Shown piece by piece: positions 6,453 to 12,262 of a stretch of 18,985 nt of DNA. Position 1 is the first letter of the stretch; the number at the start of each line of letters is the position of its first letter. The notes below the pieces were generated by a model that saw only the letters and a program-made list of their open reading frames with translations, did no database searches and was not told the DNA's origin. Position numbers and translations under genes: made by a program. Source of the DNA: Rickettsia typhi (lineage in GTDB: Bacteria > Pseudomonadota > Alphaproteobacteria > Rickettsiales > UBA1997); NCBI GenBank assembly GCA_945874115.1, contig CAMCFD010000024.1, positions 1 through 18,985 on the forward strand, in the 5' to 3' direction.

Positions 6453-6496
6453 AAATAAAAATCAGTTATATCTAGCGATCTGGATGATTTTTATTT
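6453..6496. repeat. 12-bp inverted repeat downstream of pirin gene
   Basis: AAATAAAAATCA (6453-6464) and TGATTTTTATTT (6485-6496) are perfect arms around 20 bases. It lies 22 bases past the pirin stop and may end the reverse transcript, although the stem is AT-rich. Confidence 0.45.
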
Positions 6497-6518
6497 GCGA
6501 CTTTAGCAAGAAATGATA

Positions 6519-7217
6519 TTATTTCAAATCAAACAACAAAAACTCGCAATTATTTTTGCAATTTAGCGTAATCGAATTTTCATTTTCAACAGACAGCGCA
6601 TCGCCTTTTCCAAGCTTTATGTCGTTAATTTCTAACTCGCCAGAAATAATCTGAATCCAAATTTTGCGATTTTCTTTGATTGAAAAATCTTGTGTTTTTG
6701 GCGTCATAAATTTTGCCACGAAAATTTCAACATCTTGATTAACCGCAATCGAATCTTCTCGCCCAGAGCCAGACACAACAAGAACAAAATCTTGTTTTTC
6801 AAAATTTTTCGCGAAAGATTTTTGGCCATATTTTGGCGCAATATTTTTTTTCTCAGGCAAAATCCAAATTTGCAAAAGATGAGTTTCATTATCGGTCGAC
6901 GCGTTGAATTCAGAGTGAAAAACGCCACTTCCCGCGCTCATCGTCTGAACTTCATTTGGCAAAATCGTCGATGAATTTCCCATCGAATCTTGATGTTTTA
7001 GCGCGCCAGAAATTACATAAGTGATAATTTCCATATCGCTATGCGGATGAGTGCCAAAGCCTTTTGAAGGCGCAATATAATCTTCGTTAATAACGCGCAA
7101 ATCGCCAAAATGCATGTGATTTTTGTCAAAATATTGCGCGAAAGAAAAACTGTGATAAGACTTCAGCCATCCGTGATCGAAAAAGCCTCTGTCATTTGAT
7201 TTGCGAATTTTTAGCAT
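6519..7217 (-). CDS. Pirin-family bicupin (YhhW-type)
   Basis: 232 residues, full length for the short pirin/YhhW family. The N-terminal cupin carries the metal ligands His57, His59, His101 and Glu103 (GFGTHPHSD and SGVFHSEFN), at the same positions as in E. coli YhhW. The C-terminal cupin is degenerate, as usual. E. coli YhhW shows quercetin 2,3-dioxygenase activity in vitro, but the physiological substrate is unknown. The protein is cytoplasmic. It lies 35 bases after znuB in the same direction, so it can be read through from the Zur-controlled operon, and there is also a promoter-like sequence directly before it. No Shine-Dalgarno is present. Confidence 0.9.
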   Translation of the reverse strand: MLKIRKSNDRGFFDHGWLKSYHSFSFAQYFDKNHMHFGDLRVINEDYIAPSKGFGTHPHSDMEIITYVISGALKHQDSMGNSSTILPNEVQTMSAGSGVFHSEFNASTDNETHLLQIWILPEKKNIAPKYGQKSFAKNFEKQDFVLVVSGSGREDSIAVNQDVEIFVAKFMTPKTQDFSIKENRKIWIQIISGELEINDIKLGKGDALSVENENSITLNCKNNCEFLLFDLK

Positions 7218-7219
7218 AG

Positions 7220-7248
7220 GTTATAAAATTAACTTTCTATACAAACAA
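7220..7248 (-). promoter_or_regulatory. Possible promoter of the pirin gene
   Basis: On the reverse strand TTGTTT (7248-7243), 17 bases, TATAAC (7225-7220), only two bases from the ATG at 7217, so the mRNA would have almost no leader. The sequence GTTATAAAATTAAC (7220-7233) is a degenerate dyad that resembles a Zur half-site pair. Confidence 0.35.
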
Positions 7249-7252
7249 TGTT

Positions 7253-8047
7253 TTAGCGCCTACAAACTAAAGAGCTAAGAGAAGTTATGGCGAATAAAAT
7301 GACCGCCGCAACAACAATAGCAGGCCCCGACGGAATATCGAAATATATTGAAGAAATCACGCCCGCAACAACCGCAATAACTCCTAGAATTGACGCAATT
7401 ATTGCCATCGTGTGCGGGCTTCGCGCAAATTGTCGCGCCGACGCTGCCGGAATTATTAACATCGAAGTTATCAACAAAATTCCCACAATATTTATCGCAA
7501 TTGCTACAACCATCGTCATTAAAAACATCAACAAAAATTGAGTGCGCAAAACTTTTACGCCCTCAGCCTTCGCCAAATCTTGACAAATCGTCACCAAATT
7601 AAGCGACGACCAGTTTAGCGCAAGCAAAGTTAGAACAAAGATCGCGCCACTATAAATCCAATATAAATCAACATTGCTTACACTTAAAATATCGCCGAAT
7701 AAATATGAATGTAAATCAATGCTTTGACCTTTCAAAAAACTAATGACAACCATGCCAATCGACAGCGAGGCGTGCGCCAATATTCCAAGTAGACTGTCGG
7801 TTGCCAAAACTTTTTTTTGCTCAAGCCAAACTAAAATAATCGCGAAGAATGTACAAACTAAAATTATTCCAACGTTAATGTTGATGCCAAGAAGCAGGCC
7901 AAGGGCAATGCCAAGAAGCGAACTATGCGCAAGCGAATCGCCAAAATAAGCCATTTTGCGCCAAACCACAAAACAACCAAGCGCCCCAACGACAAGTGCG
8001 ACACCAATTCCTGCGGCCAGTGCGCGCAAAATAAAAAGGTCAAACAT
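7253..8047 (-). CDS. znuB: Zinc ABC transporter permease ZnuB
   Basis: 264 residues, the family norm, very hydrophobic with about seven to eight membrane segments. It contains the conserved FGDSLAHSSLLG near residues 30-45 and VGILLITSMLIIPAASAR near 210, hallmarks of ABC-3 metal permeases. The start is set at 8047 because GGAGG stands five bases upstream; a start four codons earlier has no such site. The ATG overlaps the znuC stop by eight bases, so translation is probably coupled. It forms the inner-membrane channel for Zn(II) delivered by ZnuA. Confidence 0.95.
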   Translation of the reverse strand: MFDLFILRALAAGIGVALVVGALGCFVVWRKMAYFGDSLAHSSLLGIALGLLLGININVGIILVCTFFAIILVWLEQKKVLATDSLLGILAHASLSIGMVVISFLKGQSIDLHSYLFGDILSVSNVDLYWIYSGAIFVLTLLALNWSSLNLVTICQDLAKAEGVKVLRTQFLLMFLMTMVVAIAINIVGILLITSMLIIPAASARQFARSPHTMAIIASILGVIAVVAGVISSIYFDIPSGPAIVVAAVILFAITSLSSLVCRR

Positions 8048-8777
8048 TTTCACCTCCACATTTTTCGTCGTGAATATGATTGTGGCTGTGATTATAAACC
8101 GCCATCATTTTTGCCATGTCATTGCCAAAAAGTGAAATAAATTCGGGGTCTTTCGCCACCATTTGCGGCTCGCCCTCGCAACAAATATGATGAAACAAAC
8201 AAATCACTTGCTTGCTTGATGCCATAACTAAATGCAAATCGTGCGAGACCATTAAAATCGCCAGCTTGCGGTTTTTATAAACATTCTCTATCAATTTATA
8301 AAACGCCAACTGACCAGAAATATCAAGGTTTTGCGCCGGTTCGTCTAAAATTAAAATTTCAGGATTATTAAGAAGTGCCCGCGCCAAAAGCACGCGCTGA
8401 AGCTCTCCGCCCGACAAAATATATAATTGTTTATCAATAATTTCAGCAATCCCAGCTTCACTCGCAATTTCTTTCAAAAAATTATCATCAATTTTCTTGC
8501 CAAGTTTCAAAAACCCCGAAACACTTATCGGCATAGAAGGACTTGGCGTCAACCTTTGTGGAACATAACCAATTCGAAGATTTTTTTTCACAGAAATTTT
8601 GCCAGAATTTGGCTTAAAAAATCCCATCAAACATTTGAGCAACATTGATTTTCCGGCGCCGTTTGGCCCGATAATTGTGATAAAATCGTGAGCTTTTATT
8701 TCAAGAGAAACATCTTTAAGAATCGACCTTTTCTCGCGAGAAACCGTTATATTTTGCGCTTTTATCAATGATTCCAT
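8040..8777 (-). CDS. znuC: Zinc ABC transporter ATPase ZnuC
   Basis: 245 residues. Walker A GPNGAGKS at 37-44, signature LSGGELQR from 121, and Walker B ILILDEP ending at Glu146/Pro147 are all intact, and the switch His is in MVSHDLH. The C-terminus has a His-rich tail (YNHSHNHIHDEKC) that could bind zinc. The start at 8777 gives the normal ZnuC N-terminus; an upstream reading of 22 more residues runs into the end of zur and is not family-like. It starts four bases after the zur stop. A perfect Zur dyad lies at 8780-8794, on top of the zur stop and immediately before this start codon, where a ribosome site would be expected; none is visible. Confidence 0.95.
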   Translation of the reverse strand: MESLIKAQNITVSREKRSILKDVSLEIKAHDFITIIGPNGAGKSMLLKCLMGFFKPNSGKISVKKNLRIGYVPQRLTPSPSMPISVSGFLKLGKKIDDNFLKEIASEAGIAEIIDKQLYILSGGELQRVLLARALLNNPEILILDEPAQNLDISGQLAFYKLIENVYKNRKLAILMVSHDLHLVMASSKQVICLFHHICCEGEPQMVAKDPEFISLFGNDMAKMMAVYNHSHNHIHDEKCGGENV

Positions 8778-8779
8778 AA

Positions 8780-8794
8780 TGTTATAATATAACA
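8780..8794. promoter_or_regulatory. Second Zur box at the zur/znuC junction
   Basis: TGTTATAATATAACA is a perfect palindrome with one central base and fits the proteobacterial Zur consensus. It encodes the last codons and stop of zur and ends two bases before the znuC ATG. Since it lies inside the operon it could block read-through, or control an internal promoter for znuCB. Confidence 0.8.
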
Positions 8795-9240
8795 CATTCT
8801 TGACATTTTCCAACAACTTCAAGCGAAACAGTTTCAACAACAAAATTCACCTCTTGCGTCGTCGCGTCAATTGCCTTTAAAAGCTTTGAATTACAACATT
8901 CAACAGCCTTATGACAATTCGAACAAATCAAAAAATAACATTGCTTATGTTTTTGCGGATGAGAACAGCCAACATAAGAATTTAGACTTGCTAAACGATG
9001 CGCAATGCCGCTTTCAAGCAAAAAATCAAGCGCTCGATAAACAGTTGGCGGCTTTACAGATTTATCTTTTTTCTTCAATACATCGAGAATTTCATAAGCC
9101 TTTATCGGAGCTTTATTTTCAAGGATCAAACGAAAAATCTTTTTTCTAATTTCCGTAAATCTTAAGCCTTTTTCTTGACAAATTTCTTCCGCTTTTTGCA
9201 AAGACTCATTGACGTCGTTATGATTGCAATTTTGATGCAT
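8782..9240 (-). CDS. zur: Zinc uptake regulator Zur (Fur family)
   Basis: 152 residues. The winged helix (about 20-85) contains SVKPPTVYRALDFLLESG, the recognition segment typical of Zur as opposed to Fur. NSYVGCSHPQKHKQC follows, with the regulatory-site His/Cys residues, then the structural zinc site CSNC (106-109) and CQEC (146-149). The N-terminus has extra His/Cys (MHQNCNHND). Zur with zinc bound represses zinc uptake genes. It is first in the reverse operon zur-znuC-znuB and divergent from znuA, with the Zur box 27 bases upstream of its start, so it is likely autoregulated. Confidence 0.95.
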   Translation of the reverse strand: MHQNCNHNDVNESLQKAEEICQEKGLRFTEIRKKIFRLILENKAPIKAYEILDVLKKKDKSVKPPTVYRALDFLLESGIAHRLASLNSYVGCSHPQKHKQCYFLICSNCHKAVECCNSKLLKAIDATTQEVNFVVETVSLEVVGKCQECVIL

Positions 9241-9247
9241 AATTATC

Positions 9248-9277
9248 TTGAATTTATTGTTATAAATGTTATATTAT
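9248..9277 (+). promoter_or_regulatory. znuA promoter overlapping the operator
   Basis: TTGAAT (9248-9253), 18 bases, TATTAT (9272-9277). The -10 box sits inside the Zur dyad, as expected for repression by occlusion. On the reverse strand TATAAT lies in the same dyad and can serve zur. Confidence 0.5.
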
Positions 9278-9281
9278 AACA
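9258..9281. promoter_or_regulatory. Shared Zur operator between zur and znuA
   Basis: TGTTATATTATAACA (9267-9281) is a perfect dyad with one central base, 27 bases from each start codon. An extra half-site TGTTATA lies at 9258-9264 in the same orientation as the left arm, nine bases away, which could allow a second dimer to bind. Confidence 0.85.
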
Positions 9282-9308
9282 ATATTTATTTTTTTACAAC
9301 TGTTTTCT

Positions 9309-10190
9309 ATGAAAAAACTCATTATTTTCGCGCTCTTTGCCCTATTTAGCAAAAACAGTTTTGCAAGCGAAAATAACAAAATAGTTGTCACGATCAAGCC
9401 TTTATTCTCGCTGGTTCAATCTGTCGTTGGCGAAAGTGAAAATGTCACACTTTTAATAGACAATAACATCTCAGAGCACAATTTTCAACCAAAACCATCT
9501 CATGTTAAAATTTTAAACGAAGCTGATATTATTTTCTTCATCGACAAAACTCTCGAGACTTCAGTTTATAAAATTTTAGAGAATTTACCGACTCATATAA
9601 AAAAGGCGCAAGTCTCTCAGATCAAGGGCTTGAAGAAATTACCAATTAGAAATGTCGCCAATTCTGACAGTCGCAATCAAGACGATATGCATATTTGGCT
9701 TGATGTTGAAAATGCCAAAAAAATCACACAATATATCGCTGACGAACTTTCTGCGATTTATCCGCAAAACAAGGCGATTTATCGCAAAAATGCCAAAAAA
9801 ACCATCGAAAAACTCGATTTATTGCATAAAAACTTGCAAAAAATGACAAAATCTCTACAAAATAAGCCATTTATTACATTTCACGACTCTTATCAATATT
9901 TCGAACAGAATTATAATTTAAGCGCGATTACTTCAATCAGAATTGAGGCAAGCGAATCGCCATCAGCTCTTAGAATCAGAGAAATTCGCCAAAAAATTCT
10001 TGAGAAAAAAGTGGTTTGCGTTTTTTATGAACCACAATTTTCCGATAAAATCGTGAAAGTTATCACTCAAAATTTAGACGTTAAAATTGGCGTTTTAGAC
10101 CCGATTGGCGCCGATTTGCAAAATGACGAGAATTTATATTTCAACATGATGAATAACTTGGCCGATAATTTCGCGAAATGTTTAAGATAA
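9309..10190 (+). CDS. znuA: Periplasmic zinc-binding protein ZnuA
   Basis: 293 residues. A signal peptide (1-19, MKKLIIFALFALFSKNSFA) is followed by the mature solute-binding protein. Likely zinc ligands are His57 in SEHNFQPKPSH, His128 in DDMHIWLD and His192 in TFHDSYQYF, which match the three His of ZnuA; the closing acidic region is GVLDPIGAD. The His-rich loop common in enterobacterial ZnuA is almost absent, only acidic/polar residues remain at about 118-127. Divergent from zur, controlled by the dyad at 9267-9281. The ATG lacks a Shine-Dalgarno. It hands zinc to ZnuBC. Confidence 0.95.
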   Translation: MKKLIIFALFALFSKNSFASENNKIVVTIKPLFSLVQSVVGESENVTLLIDNNISEHNFQPKPSHVKILNEADIIFFIDKTLETSVYKILENLPTHIKKAQVSQIKGLKKLPIRNVANSDSRNQDDMHIWLDVENAKKITQYIADELSAIYPQNKAIYRKNAKKTIEKLDLLHKNLQKMTKSLQNKPFITFHDSYQYFEQNYNLSAITSIRIEASESPSALRIREIRQKILEKKVVCVFYEPQFSDKIVKVITQNLDVKIGVLDPIGADLQNDENLYFNMMNNLADNFAKCLR

Positions 10191-10269
10191 ATGCTATTAC
10201 TGCGCGTTTAGCAATCATAGATTCTTGCGAGCGCTGGCAGAAATAAACAACGATATTTCCAGAAAAAAC

Positions 10270-10298
10270 TTGCAATCAAATCATGCGTTAAATAAAAT
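10270..10298 (+). promoter_or_regulatory. Probable icd promoter
   Basis: TTGCAA (10270-10275), 17 bases, TAAAAT (10293-10298), about 20 bases before the icd ATG. The leader would be roughly 13 bases long and shows no Shine-Dalgarno. Confidence 0.5.
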
Positions 10299-10317
10299 GA
10301 GAAAAAACCCCTAAATT

Positions 10318-11547
10318 ATGAAAAAAATCTCAGTAAAAAATCCGGTAGTCGAAATTGACGGCGATGAAATGACGCGAATTATTTGGAAATTCATCAAAGA
10401 AAAATTGATTTTACCTTATCTCGATCTCGACATAAAATATTATGATTTGGGCGTAGAAAATCGCGACAAAACTGAAGACAAAGTCACGGTCGACTCAGCT
10501 TTAGCGATTCAAAAATATGGAGTTGGAATAAAATGTGCGACAATAACTCCTGATGAAAATCGCAAAAAAGAATTTAATTTACGCCAAATTTGGAAATCGC
10601 CAAACGGCACAATCCGCAACATTCTTGACGGCACAGTTTTTCGCGAACCAATTGTGTGTTCTAATGTTCCGCGCATTGTTTCAAACTGGACAAAGCCAAT
10701 CGTTATCGGGCGCCACGCTTTTGGCGATCAATATAAAGCCACCGATTTTGTCGTTAAAGGAAAAGGGAAACTTACGATAAAATTCGAAGGCGAAAATGGC
10801 GAAGTTATCGAACACGAAGTCTATAAATTCAACGGCGACGGCGTCGCGCTTGCGATGTATAATACCGATGAATCGATAATTGGTTTTGCGCGCTCATGTT
10901 TCAATATGGCTCTACAAAAGGGTTGGCCGCTTTATTTGTCGACAAAAGACACGATCTTGAAAAAATATGATGGACGTTTTCGCGACATTTTTGCCGAAAT
11001 TTACAACAAAGAATTTAGAGAAAAATTTGCCGCAAAAAAAATTATTTATGAACATCGCTTAATCGACGACATGGTCGCAAGCGCCCTAAAATGGCACGGC
11101 GAATTTGTTTGGGCCTGCAAAAATTATGACGGCGACGTTCAATCAGACAGCGTGGCTCAAGGCTTTGGCTCGCTTGGCTTGATGACTTCAGTTTTAATCA
11201 CGCCCGATGGAAAAATCATGGAAGCAGAAGCCGCGCACGGCACAGTTACGCGCCATTTTCGCGATCATCAAGCAGGAAAGCCGACTTCGACAAATCCGAT
11301 TGCGTCAATTTTTGCGTGGAGTCGCGGTTTGGCATTTCGCGGAAAACTTGACGGAAACCAAGAATTAATCGATTTTTGCCACGCGCTTGAAAAAACTTGT
11401 ATTGAAGTTGTTGAAAGTGGAAAAATGACGAAAGATTTAGCGGTTTGCATTCACGGCAACAAAGTTGAACACGGCAAACATTATCTTTACACCGAAGAAT
11501 TTTTAGACGCGATCGATCAAAAATTGCGTGATAAAATTGGGGCTTAA
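10318..11547 (+). CDS. icd: NADP-dependent isocitrate dehydrogenase
   Basis: 409 residues, of the homodimeric type shared by alphaproteobacteria and eukaryotes. It converts isocitrate to 2-oxoglutarate with NADP in the TCA cycle. Substrate residues are seen at the same numbers as in human IDH1: Ser94, Asn96 and Arg100 in SPNGTIR, Arg109, and Arg132 in IGRHAFGDQ. The metal-binding segment DGDVQSDSVAQGFGSLG and the coenzyme segment EAAHGTVTRHFR are intact. The family and length point to the full gene starting at 10318; the ATG follows a promoter-like sequence closely. It stands alone between znuA and a decayed gene. Confidence 0.95.
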   Translation: MKKISVKNPVVEIDGDEMTRIIWKFIKEKLILPYLDLDIKYYDLGVENRDKTEDKVTVDSALAIQKYGVGIKCATITPDENRKKEFNLRQIWKSPNGTIRNILDGTVFREPIVCSNVPRIVSNWTKPIVIGRHAFGDQYKATDFVVKGKGKLTIKFEGENGEVIEHEVYKFNGDGVALAMYNTDESIIGFARSCFNMALQKGWPLYLSTKDTILKKYDGRFRDIFAEIYNKEFREKFAAKKIIYEHRLIDDMVASALKWHGEFVWACKNYDGDVQSDSVAQGFGSLGLMTSVLITPDGKIMEAEAAHGTVTRHFRDHQAGKPTSTNPIASIFAWSRGLAFRGKLDGNQELIDFCHALEKTCIEVVESGKMTKDLAVCIHGNKVEHGKHYLYTEEFLDAIDQKLRDKIGA

Positions 11548-11561
11548 TTTAAGCGCCGTGA

Positions 11562-12149
11562 TTATATTTTTTCGCGCAAATTGGTGTTGGGTTTTTCAAT
11601 TCAGATTCACTGCGTAATGTTAAAGTTAACGGAGTTTATCAAAATGCTAACAGCAAAAAAGATGGCTCGTTTCAATATTTAAGCTTTGGTTCGGCCTACG
11701 GAATTCCGGTTAATATTAATGGAAGTCTTGCAATCTCGGCTTCAGTCTTATTGCAAAGAACCGTAAATGACAATTCGACTGAAAATGGCTTAAGCTATGG
11801 TAATGTAGCAATTTCAAAAACCAACGCTGAAACTTTAAACTTTGAAGGCGGAATTTTCTATCAAAACGAAATAGCCAAGATTTTAAAATTGCCAAACGCA
11901 TCTTTTTATCGTGTTGAATTAAGCGCTTATCACAGCCATCTTTATTCTTCTAAAGATGCAACCGTTACTCAAGGAAACACCAATTATTCTCTTTCTGCAA
12001 AATATAATCAAGGTGTAGTTTATGGCGCCAGCGCACTTTTATCTACGCCAATTAACGACTCAACAGACCTTGTTACGAAAATTGAAAGAAGACAAAATAA
12101 CAGCTTGCGCGACGTAACCGGCGGCGTTAACTTGCTATTGAGATTCTAA
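11562..12149 (+). pseudogene. 3' fragment of an outer-membrane beta-barrel protein
   Basis: The frame is open from just after a TGA at 11559 to TAA at 12147, about 195 residues, and contains no ATG at all. The only candidate starts are CTG at 11610 and TTG at 11751, neither with a ribosome site. The translation alternates polar and hydrophobic residues in short strands (ASVLLQRTVN, FYRVELSAYH, NYSLSAKYNQ, VYGASALLST, DLVTKIERRQ) and closes GGVNLLLRF, the terminal-Phe signal of outer-membrane barrels recognised by BamA. There is no signal peptide. So this is the barrel end of a larger outer-membrane protein or autotransporter whose 5' part is lost. The family is uncertain. Confidence 0.65.
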
Positions 12150-12193
12150 GTATAAATTGGAGTTTTGGTTTAGTTAAAAAAGTTTTTTTTAAG

Positions 12194-12233
12194 AAAAGGC
12201 GATTGTTCTGTATTTTAGAACAATCGCCTTTTT
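12194..12233. terminator. Strong bidirectional terminator
   Basis: A 16-bp perfect stem (12194-12209 with 12217-12232), GC-rich in the middle, with a 7-base loop, T-run on the forward side and A-run on the reverse side. It serves the barrel fragment and the reverse 844-aa gene that ends 30 bases further on. Confidence 0.9.
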
Positions 12234-12262
12234 AATTTTTATAATCTTAAAAATTAGTCATG

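Noticed and set aside
8778..8843. 22-residue N-terminal extension of ZnuC
   Set aside because: It lies inside the end of zur, is not family-like, and the ATG at 8777 gives the normal N-terminus.
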